DNA of 64,000 bases from VXYL01 sp965208525 (GTDB lineage Bacteria; Pseudomonadota; Gammaproteobacteria; Pseudomonadales; Azotimanducaceae). The stretch lies in contig OZ242340.1 of assembly GCA_965208525.1 (NCBI GenBank), positions 2,666,001 through 2,730,000 on the forward strand. The letters are read 5' to 3'. Both the position numbers and the translations under genes were made by a program. The notes under the pieces were generated by a model that saw nothing but the letters and a program-made list of their open reading frames with translations, did no database searches and was not told the origin of the DNA. Numbering within the stretch: position 1 is the stretch's first letter; every line of letters begins with the position of its first letter. Below are positions 1-9,304 of the stretch, piece by piece.

Positions 1-122
1 ACGTAGGCGTGTTCGAATACGCCTGCCACGAGGGCAACTACGCCATGGGCAACATCCTGCGCGGCGCAAGACGGCTAGAGCGAGAGGAGATAGCTCGGCG
101 GGCCGAGAGCGCCGGGGAGTAG
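1..122 (+). CDS. C-terminal fragment of a hypothetical protein
   Basis: The window opens inside a gene. Frame 3 reads through 39 codons to a TAG at 120-122. The tail contains the string FEYACHEGNYAMGNILRGAR followed by a charged helix. From memory, this ending recurs at the C-terminus of secreted hypothetical proteins from uncultured marine bacteria, with no established function. The start and most of the protein lie outside the window, so no role is assigned. Confidence 0.6.
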   Translation, partial: VGVFEYACHEGNYAMGNILRGARRLEREEIARRAESAGE

Positions 123-190
123 GTTGCTGGGCGGGAGAAGCCATCCCACCGAGGCGCTAGCGCCAGAACACCGCGGGGACCGGGGGACCC

Positions 191-373
191 GGAGGGAGGG
201 CGTCCCGCCCTCCAGAGGCCCGGCTATGTCCGACAGGCGTCCTCGCGTTGGTGACGTTGTTTGAGGATGGCACTTCGTTGGCATTGTCTGGGACGCATGT
301 TGCGGTGGCCTAAGGCGGCTCCGCTGCGTGCGTGCCTTCGGCACGCTTGGAGGGCGGGACGCCCTCCTCCGAA
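191..373. repeat. Dispersed palindromic repeat R1 (two modules)
   Basis: This non-coding gap holds a GGAGGGCG...CGCCCTCC hairpin at about 194-213. A longer module follows at 277-370: it begins TTGGCATTGTCTGGGACG, continues through GGCTCCGCTGCGTGCGTGCC, and ends in a GGAGGGCGGGACGCCCTCC palindrome. The longer module recurs twice at 42.6-42.85 kb, and its distal half recurs inverted at 5.12-5.18 kb. It resembles a REP-like intergenic element. No gene is seen in 123-394. Confidence 0.7.
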
Positions 374-394
374 TGCCGCGCCAAATCCGATAGG

Positions 395-1156
395 CTACCG
401 TCCCGTGTTCACCATCACGCGATGCATGACACGGTCGTAGGGCTTGTCGCGCACCACGTAGTGCTGCGTCTTCTCGTTGTCCCAGATCACGAGGGTCCCG
501 GGTTGCCAGGAGACGCGAAGCTGCAGTTCCGGCACCGCGGTCTGACGGAACAGGAAGGCCAGTAGCACGTCGCTTTCGTCCTGCCGCAGTTCGCAAATGC
601 GGGTGGTGTAGAGCTGGTTGACATACAGCGACTTGATGCCGGAATCCGGGTCCTCCATCACCACCGGTTCCGCCTCCGGCTTCGACGCGCCCCAGCTATT
701 CAGCGCCGTCAGACCCTCTAGAAACTCTTTCAGCGGCGGCGACAGGCGTTCGTAGGCTCCCACCATGTCGGCAAACAAGGTGTCGCGCCCGAACGGCGGC
801 ACTTCGATGGCTTGCAGGAACGTGAACCACTGCGTCTTCTCCCGCGGTGGCCCGTCCGTATGCCAGCTATCGCCCACGTCGATCCCGGTGGCGTAATCCC
901 GCCCGACGATACGCTTCACGCCAACGTGCCCGGTTACGTCATCCCAAATCGGATGCTGCGCCCGCTCCGCCTCCCCGAACTCCTCGGCGAACGCCAGCAG
1001 ATCGTCCGGCGCCATGTCGCCCTGATCGGGTGCGACCAGCACCTTGAACTGCGGCAGCGCGTCCTTTACGGCGGCGACGGCGTTTGCGCCTTGCCGGCGA
1101 AAGTCCAAGTCGATCCGCGCCCCAAGAGTGCCGTTCAGCGGTTGTGGATTCAACAT
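395..1156 (-). CDS. TauD/TfdA-family Fe(II)/2-oxoglutarate dioxygenase
   Basis: The 253-residue protein looks like a cytosolic alpha-ketoglutarate-dependent dioxygenase. The N-terminus has the family pattern PLNGTLGARIDLDF. The metal-binding H-x-D is in SWHTDGPP at about residue 85, and the distal histidine is probably in RVMHRVMVNTGR at the extreme C-terminus, where the family places its last ligand and the 2-oxoglutarate-binding arginine. I chose the ATG at 1156 because AAGGG lies seven bases upstream; a GTG at 1189 would add 11 residues. The substrate cannot be read from sequence, since family members attack taurine, chlorophenoxyacetates, sulfate esters and many natural products. It is transcribed alone, divergently from the DUF1592 gene. 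Confidence 0.8.
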   Translation of the reverse strand: MLNPQPLNGTLGARIDLDFRRQGANAVAAVKDALPQFKVLVAPDQGDMAPDDLLAFAEEFGEAERAQHPIWDDVTGHVGVKRIVGRDYATGIDVGDSWHTDGPPREKTQWFTFLQAIEVPPFGRDTLFADMVGAYERLSPPLKEFLEGLTALNSWGASKPEAEPVVMEDPDSGIKSLYVNQLYTTRICELRQDESDVLLAFLFRQTAVPELQLRVSWQPGTLVIWDNEKTQHYVVRDKPYDRVMHRVMVNTGR

Positions 1157-1324
1157 TGCCCAGCCCTTGATCTTGCAGCCGAGCCGCACGATGCCACAAT
1201 CCCCACGCCGCGCAAGGAATCCGTAGGCCAGCAGTTCGAATGGTGAGTTGCCGCCGTCCGTCAGGGCGCTCGCTTGCCTTGCGGCAGGTTGCGGCAGTGA
1301 TTACGCTTTGGGCAGGGGTTGCCA

Positions 1325-3826
1325 ATGGCGGGACGAGAAAGGATGCGTTTTCGGGCGTGTTGCGGGCTGGTTCGGATGGCTACCGCGGCCGCATCGCTGT
1401 GGGCTTGCGCGGCTCTGGCGTTCGAAGCCGAGATGCGTCCGTTGCTCGACAGTTCTTGCATGGCCTGTCACAGCAATCAGGTGCTGAGCTCGCTGGATTT
1501 GACGCAGACGGGGTTTGATCTTTCCGATCCCGCAGCGTTCCGGGTTTGGGAGCGGGTTTACGACCGGGTGCGGCGGGGAGAGATGCCGCCGGCACCTATG
1601 CCGGCTCCGCCTGGAGAAGTGCTTGAACCGGCGCTCGGGGCACTCAAGGAAACGCTTATCGAGGCCAATCTTGCCGCACGGGGGCCACAGCGGACGCCAC
1701 TTCGCAGGCTGACGCGGCTCGAGTATCGCTACACGTTGGCTGATCTGCTGCAGATTGACGTCGAGCACGCGGCGGGGCTGGCCGAAGGGTTGCCGGCCGA
1801 GGCGGATTCGGGCGGGTTCGACACCGTGGCGGCGAGTCAGGGCATCTCGGCGCTGCATGTGCGCAAGTATCTCGATGCAGCCGACCGAGCCCTGGACCTT
1901 GCCCTCAACCTCGGTCCGCGGCCCGAGACGCAGACGTTCAAGGTTGAGTATGCGGAGTCGGGCTATCTCAACTTCATGCACGATGGCGAATTCCTGGGCG
2001 CTGGCGTCACCATGAAGGTGGGCGACGCCGTGGCGACCTTCTTCGACTCTGCCTCCACCTACATGTTCCACACCGATACCGAAGGGTATTCAGTGCCCGC
2101 CGCCGGGCGTTACAAGGTGACGGTGGAAGCGCGTCCCTATCAGGCCACGTCTCCCGTGACGCTGACTGTGTTCAAGGGCAAGGAGGGCGTGGCAGCAGCG
2201 GCGGCGCTCACCGAGCTCATCGGCAGCTTCGATCTGGTGGACGACGAGATGCGCGCATTGGAGGTGGCGACGTTCCTGCGCCCCGGCGACGTGGTGAGTC
2301 CTTCGGTAGCGGATCTCAAGAAGCCGGAAGGCGATTACGTCAACTACTACGCGCCGGAGAACAACGTGCGCGACTACAAGGGGGAGGGAATCGCTATCCG
2401 TTCGCTTGCGGTGGAAGGCCCGCTGCACGAGGCCTGGCCGCCGCCGAGCACTTTCGGCTTGCTTGGCGGTCTCGCCATCGAGAACGGGGTGCCGGTGCTG
2501 ACGAAGGAACCCTACGCGCACATCCAGGACATCGTCGCCGACTTCGCGGCGCGGGCGTTCCGGCGGCCGCCATCGCCGGAGGAAGTGGCGGCATATGCGA
2601 CCCTGGCCCAGCCCCTGCTTGACGAGGGCGAGTCGTTCCTGAACGCCTTGCGGGTGCCGCTCAGGGCTGTCCTGAGTTCGCCTTCGTTCCTTTTCCACGC
2701 CAGCAGTTCGCGCAGCGAACTGCCGACGCCCCAGCTAGGGCGCGCCGGCTCGGAAGAAACGCTCGACGAATATGCGCTGGCCTCGAGATTGTCGTATTTC
2801 CTCTGGCGCAGCATGCCGGACGACGAATTGTTCGCACTCGCTGCCGAAGGACGGCTTTCTGACCCGGCAGTGATGGCGGAGCAGGTGGAGCGGATGCTGG
2901 CCGATGCCAAGAGCGAGCGTTTCGTGAAGGACTTCGCAGGACAAGCGTTCCGCCTCTACGAGATGAACGCGACAACACCGGATGCGGGGCTGTACCCCGA
3001 GTTCGACGAGCGCTTGGGGCAGGCTATGGTGGCTGAAACCGAGCTCTTCCTCGCCCAGCTCATCGGCGAGAATCTCGGCGCCGCCAATCTCGTGGCCGCA
3101 GACTTCACTTTCGTCAACCGGCGACTCGCAGAACACTATGGCCTTGCCGGCATCGAGGGGCAGCACATGCGCCGCGTGGCCCTGCCGGAAGATAGCGTGC
3201 GCGGCGGGCTCCTCTCGCAGGCGAGCATCCACAAGATCACCGCCAACGGCACCACCACCTCGCCGGTGCCGCGCGGCAACTTCGTGCTCGCCAACGTCTT
3301 GGGGCAGCCGGCGCCGCCACCGCCGCCGAACGTGGCGGGGCTCGAGCCAGACACACGCGGCACCACGACCATTCGCGAACAGCTCGCGGCGCATCGCTCC
3401 AACCCCATGTGCGCCAGCTGCCATGTGACGATTGATCCACCCGGTCTCGCGATGGAGTCGTTCGATCCCATCGGCGGGTTCCGCGAGGTGTATCGGGCGT
3501 CGGGCGAGGAGGTTCTCGGTTCGGACGGGCAGACCTATCCGGGGCCATACAAGGAGGGCTTGCCAGTAGATGCCAGTGGCGTGACGCCGGAAGGCGAGGT
3601 TTTCGCCGGCTTCGAGGCATACCGCGAGTTCCTCGTGCGAGAGAAGCTCGAGGACGTGGCGCAGCACTTCGTCTCGCAGCTTCTTGTGCTCGCCACCGGT
3701 GCAGAAGTGCAGTTTGCCGACCGCGAAGCGCGGGATCGCATCGTCGCCAAGCTCGCGGGGAATGACTACCCCGTGCGCTCCATGATTCACGAGGTCGCCC
3801 AGAGCGACCTGTTCCGGAGACAATGA
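1325..3826 (+). CDS. DUF1592/DUF1588/DUF1585-type secreted cytochrome-like protein
   Basis: The 833-residue exported protein has the multi-domain plan best known from planctomycetes: a signal peptide, a c-type haem motif CMACH at residues 45-49, a DUF1587-like segment (RRLTRLEYRYTLADLL), a carbohydrate-binding-like middle, then DUF1595, DUF1592 (YALASRLSYFLWRSMPDDE), DUF1588 (GGLLSQASIHKITANGTTTS) and DUF1585. A second haem-type motif CASCH is at 696-700. Function is unproven; the paralogues are thought to be periplasmic redox proteins. The stop overlaps the start of the DUF1552 gene by four bases, so the two are co-translated, as this pair is in other genomes. Residues about 460-474 come from a palindromic repeat (separate entry). 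ATG at 1343 is an alternative start. Confidence 0.85.
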   Translation: MAGRERMRFRACCGLVRMATAAASLWACAALAFEAEMRPLLDSSCMACHSNQVLSSLDLTQTGFDLSDPAAFRVWERVYDRVRRGEMPPAPMPAPPGEVLEPALGALKETLIEANLAARGPQRTPLRRLTRLEYRYTLADLLQIDVEHAAGLAEGLPAEADSGGFDTVAASQGISALHVRKYLDAADRALDLALNLGPRPETQTFKVEYAESGYLNFMHDGEFLGAGVTMKVGDAVATFFDSASTYMFHTDTEGYSVPAAGRYKVTVEARPYQATSPVTLTVFKGKEGVAAAAALTELIGSFDLVDDEMRALEVATFLRPGDVVSPSVADLKKPEGDYVNYYAPENNVRDYKGEGIAIRSLAVEGPLHEAWPPPSTFGLLGGLAIENGVPVLTKEPYAHIQDIVADFAARAFRRPPSPEEVAAYATLAQPLLDEGESFLNALRVPLRAVLSSPSFLFHASSSRSELPTPQLGRAGSEETLDEYALASRLSYFLWRSMPDDELFALAAEGRLSDPAVMAEQVERMLADAKSERFVKDFAGQAFRLYEMNATTPDAGLYPEFDERLGQAMVAETELFLAQLIGENLGAANLVAADFTFVNRRLAEHYGLAGIEGQHMRRVALPEDSVRGGLLSQASIHKITANGTTTSPVPRGNFVLANVLGQPAPPPPPNVAGLEPDTRGTTTIREQLAAHRSNPMCASCHVTIDPPGLAMESFDPIGGFREVYRASGEEVLGSDGQTYPGPYKEGLPVDASGVTPEGEVFAGFEAYREFLVREKLEDVAQHFVSQLLVLATGAEVQFADREARDRIVAKLAGNDYPVRSMIHEVAQSDLFRRQ
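2702..2746. repeat. Palindromic repeat R2 inside a coding sequence
   Basis: CAGTTCGCGCAGCGAACTG followed by CGACGCCCCAGCTAGGGCGCG is the R2 element found elsewhere only between genes or at gene ends (10.27, 24.06, 24.16, 40.48, 44.0, 49.66 and 57.43 kb). Here it lies in frame within the DUF1592-type gene and encodes the stretch SSSRSELPTPQLGRAG, just before the conserved YALASRLSYFLW segment. That position is normally a short loop, so the insertion is probably tolerated. Confidence 0.75.
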
Positions 3827-5094
3827 GCATCACGATGCGCAAGGTGGATCGACGCAGCTTCCTTAAGGGTGCGCTCAAGACTTCGGGCGTGGCGATGTCC
3901 TTGCCGCTCTTGGAGACGCTCTCTTGGGGAGATGTGCGCCAGGCGCCGGCGCGGATGGTCAACGTTTGCGCCACGCTCGGGCTCTATGCCGACTCGTGGT
4001 TTCCGAAATCGGAGGGCGAGGGCTACGAGGCCAGCGAGTACCTCTCGCTGATCGACCAGCATCGGCAGCACTACACCCTGATCTCGGGTCTCGCCCACGC
4101 CAACCAGAGCGGCCGTCAGGCGCACAACTCGGAAATCACCTGGCTGACATCGGCGGAGCATCCTGGCCTTGACGGTTTCCGCAACACGATCTCCCTCGAT
4201 CAGGCCGCAGCGGACCATCTGGGCTATGTGACGAGGTTTCCGTCCATCGTGCTCGGCACCACAAGCCCGCAGAGCCAGTCCTACACCGAGAGCGGAGTGA
4301 TGGTGCCGGGCGAGACGAGCCCGGCGGCGCTCTTCACTCGCCTGTTCCTGCAGGGCAATGCCGAAGAAGTGGCCAAGGAAACCCGTCGGCTGGTGGACGG
4401 CGGCAGCATCCTCGATCACCTAAGCGCCGGTCGGGAGCAACTCCTGAATCAAGTCAGCTCCGCCGATCGCCAGAAGCTCGCCGCGTACTTCGAGGCGGTT
4501 CGTACCGCGGAGCGGCAACTCACCGAAGTGCGCGCCTGGCTCGACCGTCCCAAGCCCAACGTCGATGCCGAACCGCCGGAGGACATCAAGGACAACGCCG
4601 ACCTTGTCGGCCGCGTGCGCTTGATGCTGAACATGGTGCCGCTGATCCTGGAAACCGACTCGTCCCGGGTGGTGAGCCTGATGATCCAGGACCACGGCGT
4701 CGTGCCGAAGGTGGCGGGCGTCTCCGGCGAACACCACGGCCTCAGCCACCACGGCCAGGACGAGGCGAAGATCGTTCAGCTTCGCAAGGTGGAATCGGCA
4801 CTGGTGGTCGAATTCGGCAGCCTGCTGACCAACCTGCGCGAGCGCGGGTTGCTCTCTTCCACGACGGTGCTGTTCGGCAGCAACCTCGGCAACGCCAACT
4901 CGCACAGCGCCACGCACCTGCCGACTCTCGTCGCCGGCGGCCCCTTCCGCCACGGCGGCCACGTGATGGCGGGCCGAGGCGAGAACGGCGCCCAGGACGC
5001 GCCCCTCTCCAACCTCTTCGTCACGCTGCTCCGCACGATGGGCATCGAGAGCGATTCCTTCGGCCACAGCGACGGCGCCCTGACCTGGGCGTAG
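3823..5094 (+). CDS. DUF1552 domain protein, Tat-exported
   Basis: The 423-residue protein starts at an ATG inside the ATGA that ends the DUF1592 gene. A twin-arginine signal (DRRSFLKG, residues 9-16) followed by a hydrophobic stretch indicates folded export to the periplasm. The body matches DUF1552: conserved ISGLAHANQSG, an SLDQ segment, and a histidine-rich GEHHGLSHHGQDE segment near residue 305 that could bind a metal. The fold is related to sulfatase/DUF1501-type hydrolases, but no activity is established. The strict pairing with a DUF1592-type protein suggests one complex or pathway. Confidence 0.85.
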   Translation: MSITMRKVDRRSFLKGALKTSGVAMSLPLLETLSWGDVRQAPARMVNVCATLGLYADSWFPKSEGEGYEASEYLSLIDQHRQHYTLISGLAHANQSGRQAHNSEITWLTSAEHPGLDGFRNTISLDQAAADHLGYVTRFPSIVLGTTSPQSQSYTESGVMVPGETSPAALFTRLFLQGNAEEVAKETRRLVDGGSILDHLSAGREQLLNQVSSADRQKLAAYFEAVRTAERQLTEVRAWLDRPKPNVDAEPPEDIKDNADLVGRVRLMLNMVPLILETDSSRVVSLMIQDHGVVPKVAGVSGEHHGLSHHGQDEAKIVQLRKVESALVVEFGSLLTNLRERGLLSSTTVLFGSNLGNANSHSATHLPTLVAGGPFRHGGHVMAGRGENGAQDAPLSNLFVTLLRTMGIESDSFGHSDGALTWA

Positions 5095-5120
5095 GCACGG
5101 GCCTTTGGAGTAGAGATTCG

Positions 5121-5180
5121 GAGGGAGGGCGTCTCGCCCTCCAAGCGTGCCGAAGGCGCGCACGCAGCGGAGCCGGCCAG
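5121..5180. repeat. Partial R1 repeat, inverted
   Basis: A GGAGGGCG-tct-CGCCCTCC hairpin (5124-5142) is followed by the reverse complement of the R1 core (AAGCGTGCCGAAGGCGCGCA, then GCAGCGGAGCC). It sits between the convergent DUF1552 gene and galM and could also act as a bidirectional terminator, though no T-run follows the stem. Confidence 0.65.
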
Positions 5181-5190
5181 GCAGCTGATG

Positions 5191-6228
5191 TTAGCCGCCG
5201 CCGCCAAACGTGAATGTGGTCGATGCTCGCCAAACGTCACCGGGGCGCAGGATGGCATGCGGGCAATGGCGCAGATAGGCGGCGTGGTTGGGGGCGTCTG
5301 GGAACTGCTGGGTTTCGAGGCATAGGGCGCCGTGGCGCGTGTACGGCACGCTGCCGGCGCTGAACTCGTCGAGCGTGTTGCCCGTGTAGAGCTGCACGCC
5401 GGGTTGGTCGGTGTGGACGGCGAGCGAGCGTCCGCTGGCGGAATGACGAACCCGCGCGGCTTCACGCATCCCTCGGCCGTCGATGACAAACGTGTGGTCG
5501 AAGCCGCCGGCTCGCCGCAGTTGCGGGTCGTTCAGGGATAGCCGTTCCCCAAGTGCGACGGCTTGGCGCAGGTCGAAGGGCGTGTCGTCCACCGACTGCA
5601 GGTCGCCGAGCTGCAGGAGCTCCTCGCTCACCGGCAAGTAACGGGATGCGGCGATGGCAACCTCGTGATCCTCCACGGTTGAGCCTGGGGCCCCGCTCAG
5701 GTTGAAGTAGCCGTGCGAGGTCAGGCTCACTGGTGTGGGTGCGTCCGTGGTCGCCTCGAAGTCGAGCGACAGGCGGTTGCCGGCAAGCGAATAGCGTGCG
5801 GTGGCTTCGAGCGTTCCCGGATAGCCGCCGTCGCCAGCGTCGCTCGTGAGTCGCAGCACGACCTCCTCATCTTCGACGGCACCGCGCCAGCGACAAACCC
5901 CAAAGCCATGTCTCCCGCCGTGCAACTGGTGTGGTGGAATGTTGGCGTCGAGTTCGTGAACCTGGCCGTCAAGCTCGAACCGCGCCCCGGCGATGCGGTT
6001 GGCATAGCGTCCGACGAGGCAGTTGAAGTGCGGGTGGCGGCCCAGATAACCGTCCAACGTCGGGCAGCCGAGCAGCACGTTGGCGAACCTGCCGCCCTGA
6101 TCTGGCGCCGCGATGCTGGTCACCGTGCCGCCGTGCTCGATGATGGTGACGCGCAGTTCCGGGGTCGCGAGGCGGAAGCCCTGGAAGTCGGGGTGTGCGT
6201 CGAACGAGTCGATTTGCGCCGCGGTCAT
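5191..6228 (-). CDS. galM: Aldose 1-epimerase (galactose mutarotase family)
   Basis: The 345-residue cytosolic enzyme interconverts alpha and beta anomers of aldoses. The family pattern is clear: GRYANRI, then PPHQLHGGRHGFG with the substrate-binding histidine, SLTSHGYFNLSG with the catalytic histidine, and a late ETQQFPDAPNH segment, the family's characteristic glutamate-containing loop. The length is normal. The start ATG overlaps the stop of the upstream acyltransferase gene as ATGA, so the two are translationally coupled although their functions are not obviously linked. Confidence 0.92.
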   Translation of the reverse strand: MTAAQIDSFDAHPDFQGFRLATPELRVTIIEHGGTVTSIAAPDQGGRFANVLLGCPTLDGYLGRHPHFNCLVGRYANRIAGARFELDGQVHELDANIPPHQLHGGRHGFGVCRWRGAVEDEEVVLRLTSDAGDGGYPGTLEATARYSLAGNRLSLDFEATTDAPTPVSLTSHGYFNLSGAPGSTVEDHEVAIAASRYLPVSEELLQLGDLQSVDDTPFDLRQAVALGERLSLNDPQLRRAGGFDHTFVIDGRGMREAARVRHSASGRSLAVHTDQPGVQLYTGNTLDEFSAGSVPYTRHGALCLETQQFPDAPNHAAYLRHCPHAILRPGDVWRASTTFTFGGGG

Positions 6229-7238
6229 TCGCCCTGCCCGGGGGAACCGGAAACGCCCGCGGCGGAGCGGTTGCGGCGGCGCCGAAAGCGCTTGTACTCC
6301 CATTGATACTGGGCCGGATTGCGGCGCACAACCTGTTCGATCGCGACGTTCATTGCCGCGGCACTTGTTGCCGCGTCGGCGGAATACACGTCGCCGTGCA
6401 ACGGTTCGATGTGGGCCGCGAAGCCTCGGCCCGTGCGCTCCACCCAGGCCATCACCACGCGCGGTTGCACTCGCATGATGAGCCGGTGTGCCAGCACCAT
6501 CGTCAGCACGTCTTGGCCGAAGAACGGCGCATCGACTGCGGCGGACGGCGGTGGTGTTTGGTCGGGGAGCAAGCCAACGATGCCGTTGTCGCGGGCAACG
6601 GAATACAAGTGCTTGAGACCGCGCGGCGTGGTGGGCGCCACGCGCACGCCCCAGCGCGTCCTTGCCCGGCACACGAGCGACTCGAGGCTCTTGATCTTGG
6701 GGGGTGCGTACAGGCAGGTGAGCCCCGGGCCGCTGCCGAACACATGGCCGAGGAGCTCCCAATTGCCGAAGTGCGGCATCAGCACGAGCACGGCGCCGGT
6801 GGCGGACTCGACGTGCTCCATGCCCTGCACGCTCTGCACGAGGCGCGCGGCGCGGCTCGTGCTGCCGTGCCAGACGAGGCCCATTTCGGCGAAGGTCTTG
6901 GCGGTCTCGGTCAGGCTCTGTCGCGCGAGCCTTCGTCGGCACTGCGGCGAAAGCGAAGGAAAGCAGCGTTCGATGTTCTCTTGCGTGGTGCGGGCGGCGC
7001 GCGTGCCAAGCAGCCACTGGGTGTTGGCGACGACGACCGCTAGGGCATGGGCAACAGGTAATGGCAACAGCGCAAGCCCCCGCGCCACGACTCGTAGGAG
7101 GATGGGCGCCGCCGCTTCCAGCCGTCGATTGCGTCGGCGACGAGCCGCGTTGCGCCGCGAGGTGGCGCGTTCCTGCGCGCCCTCGGCAGCCGGTGCAAGC
7201 CCAGTCATGGCCGCGGCCGAGGGCTTGGCGGGCTGCAT
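6225..7238 (-). CDS. lpxL: LpxL/HtrB-type lysophospholipid or lipid A acyltransferase
   Basis: The protein of about 337 residues is a membrane-associated acyltransferase that would transfer an acyl chain from acyl-ACP to a lipid A precursor or similar lipid. The catalytic H-x4-D/E motif appears as HFGNWE (with glutamate), followed by GLLPDQTPP and the typical C-terminal QWEYKRFRRR. A basic N-terminus precedes a hydrophobic segment (LLRVVARGLALLPLPVAHAL) that would anchor it to the inner membrane. The start is uncertain: GTG 7250, ATG 7238 and ATG 7208 are in frame and none has a good ribosome site. It heads an operon with galM. Confidence 0.82.
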   Translation of the reverse strand: MQPAKPSAAAMTGLAPAAEGAQERATSRRNAARRRRNRRLEAAAPILLRVVARGLALLPLPVAHALAVVVANTQWLLGTRAARTTQENIERCFPSLSPQCRRRLARQSLTETAKTFAEMGLVWHGSTSRAARLVQSVQGMEHVESATGAVLVLMPHFGNWELLGHVFGSGPGLTCLYAPPKIKSLESLVCRARTRWGVRVAPTTPRGLKHLYSVARDNGIVGLLPDQTPPPSAAVDAPFFGQDVLTMVLAHRLIMRVQPRVVMAWVERTGRGFAAHIEPLHGDVYSADAATSAAAMNVAIEQVVRRNPAQYQWEYKRFRRRRNRSAAGVSGSPGQGE

Positions 7239-7292
7239 TGGGGAACGCACATTGAGAGGTGCCGAGCCGCATCCACTGTGGATTCGGGCCGG

Positions 7293-9098
7293 TTAGAAGC
7301 CTGCCTCGCCAGCCTGGATCGTCTTGAGATACTCCTCGTCGAGCCGCTCGTACTCCGAGCTGCCGGGCTTCATCACGAACACCGGGTCGTCAATCGCCGT
7401 GATGTCGTACGCCTCGCGGCGAAGATCGCCCTTCACCATTTTGAAGGTGCCGGTCACGTCGATATCGGTTTGCTGGCGCACGAAGATGGGGCGGGCGTAG
7501 GACGGCAGCTCTCGATTCACCCACGCCGCCAGGGCATCGAGGCGCAGGTCGTCCACACCCTCCGCCAGCCGCACGGCCGCCATGCCGGCGCGGCCGTCGC
7601 TGCCCGGCACTTCCACGCCGTAGACGTTGCAAAACTCCACATCGTCGAAACCGTTCAGGATTTCGCCAACCTCGTTGGTGGAGACGTTTTCGGACTTCCA
7701 GCGGAAGGTGTCACCGACACGGTCCACGAACTGATAATGGGGATAGCCTAGGGTGAACCCCACGTCCACCTCGCGGATCAGGTCGCCGGTGTTGAACCAG
7801 GCATCCCCTTCCTCGAAGGCATCGCGGACGATCTTGCGCTCGGTCGCCTCGGCATCGGTATAGCCCTCGAACTTCGCCAACGGATTGATGTGACCGAGCA
7901 GCAAGCCCGGCTCGCCGCCGGCGACATTGCGACACTTGCCGTCGTCTCCGCGCACGATCTCGTCTGCGTCGACGTCGTATTCCACCACCGCGACGCGGTT
8001 GGACGTGAGGCCGATGGTGCAGTCCTTGTTGAGGAAGTTGGCGAACGAGATGTTGCCTTCGCTGGCGGCGTAGAACTCCGAGATGCGCTCGATGCCAAAG
8101 CGGCTCTTGAAGTCGAGCCAAAGGTCGGGTCGTAGGCCGTTGCCCATCGCAGTGCGCACCGGATTGTTGGCATCGTTGGGCTCGGGCGGCGTCGCCATCA
8201 GATAGCGGCAGAGTTCGCCGATGTAGAGCAGTGCCGTGCAACCGTGCTCACGCACGTCCGCGAGGAAGGCGCTGGCAGAAAAGCGACGCCGCAGGAACAT
8301 CGAGGCGCCGGAGTCGAGCACGGCGCCAAAGCCGATGATGAGCGCGCTGCCGTGATACAGCGGCATGCAGCAGTAGAGGCGGTCCTTCTCGGTGATGCGC
8401 AGTCCCCCCCGCGCTGCCGCGCCGCCGCCCATCAGGCAGCGCCAGTTGGAGACGATGGCCGCCTTGGGGAGACCCGTGGTGCCGGACGTGAAGATGTGGA
8501 AGGCCTGCTCGCCCAGGGTTCGATTGGCGGTGTCCCCGGGGTTGGCCTCGGACTGGCCTTGACTGAGGGCCATGAAGTCGGTGGCCCAGTTGGGTGCGGA
8601 CGCCTCGTTGTCCGGCACGAACAGGTAGTCGCTGCCTTCTTCGAGGTGCAGTTCGGACTTCACGCCGGCAATCGCCTCGCCGAGTTCCGCGCCGAAGACG
8701 CATTTCTTCGATTGCGTCACGGTGAGGCAATGACTGAGCGGCCGCCCGGTTAGGTTGGTGTTTACGAGCGAGGCGATCACGCCGAGCTTGTTGGCCGCCA
8801 GCACGATCGCCAGCATGTCGATGCTGTTCTGCATCATCACGCTCACCGCATTGCCCGGTTCCAGCCCCGTGTCGCGCAAGACTCCGGCATAGCGATTGGC
8901 GCGGGCGTTGAGTTCTGCCCAAGTTACAGACTCCCCCTCAAACACAAGGGCAGTGCGCTCGCCGAACATCGTCGCATTGCGCTCGGCGAGCTCGCCCAGG
9001 GATCCCTGTTCTTCTGGGGGCCGAGGCGTCATGGCCTTCTTGAGCTTCAGCAGGGCCGGCAACTGCACCACCGTCGATATCACGTCGCGAACGCTCAT
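7293..9098 (-). CDS. Long-chain/very-long-chain acyl-CoA synthetase (FATP-like)
   Basis: The 601-residue AMP-forming ligase activates fatty acids to acyl-CoA. The P-loop-like motif is TSGTTGLPKAAIVSN; the ANL-family adenylate-binding segment is ISEFYAASEGNISFAN; the hinge region reads GYPHYQFVDRVGDTFRWKSE; the C-terminal lysine loop is DVTGTFKMVKGDLR. The spacing and the FRWKGEN-like motif fit the FadD6/FATP (VLACS) branch rather than classical FadD. The start ATG at 9098 has a GGGAG ribosome site, which excludes the longer open frame. It faces away from the MBL-fold gene. Confidence 0.9.
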   Translation of the reverse strand: MSVRDVISTVVQLPALLKLKKAMTPRPPEEQGSLGELAERNATMFGERTALVFEGESVTWAELNARANRYAGVLRDTGLEPGNAVSVMMQNSIDMLAIVLAANKLGVIASLVNTNLTGRPLSHCLTVTQSKKCVFGAELGEAIAGVKSELHLEEGSDYLFVPDNEASAPNWATDFMALSQGQSEANPGDTANRTLGEQAFHIFTSGTTGLPKAAIVSNWRCLMGGGAAARGGLRITEKDRLYCCMPLYHGSALIIGFGAVLDSGASMFLRRRFSASAFLADVREHGCTALLYIGELCRYLMATPPEPNDANNPVRTAMGNGLRPDLWLDFKSRFGIERISEFYAASEGNISFANFLNKDCTIGLTSNRVAVVEYDVDADEIVRGDDGKCRNVAGGEPGLLLGHINPLAKFEGYTDAEATERKIVRDAFEEGDAWFNTGDLIREVDVGFTLGYPHYQFVDRVGDTFRWKSENVSTNEVGEILNGFDDVEFCNVYGVEVPGSDGRAGMAAVRLAEGVDDLRLDALAAWVNRELPSYARPIFVRQQTDIDVTGTFKMVKGDLRREAYDITAIDDPVFVMKPGSSEYERLDEEYLKTIQAGEAGF

Positions 9099-9304
9099 GG
9101 CCACTCCCACCCATGCTTGACCGAGTCCCGCGAAGATAGGCCGGCTTCGCCCCGAAGAAAAGGGGGTGGAATCGGCGCGCGCTGGCAACCTCTGCCGGCA
9201 CAGTGCGCACACGCCGCTCCTCCCAGACGCGGGCGGGCCATCAGGGGTTGCGCGGGCTGCAAATGACTGTGACTCTCGCGGTTGGGACGAACCGGAGAAA
9301 GGTC

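Noticed and set aside
5191..7272. A fused 693-codon frame including galM
   Set aside because: The upstream half is an out-of-frame shadow of the acyltransferase gene; galM has a clear ATG at 6228 in an ATGA overlap.
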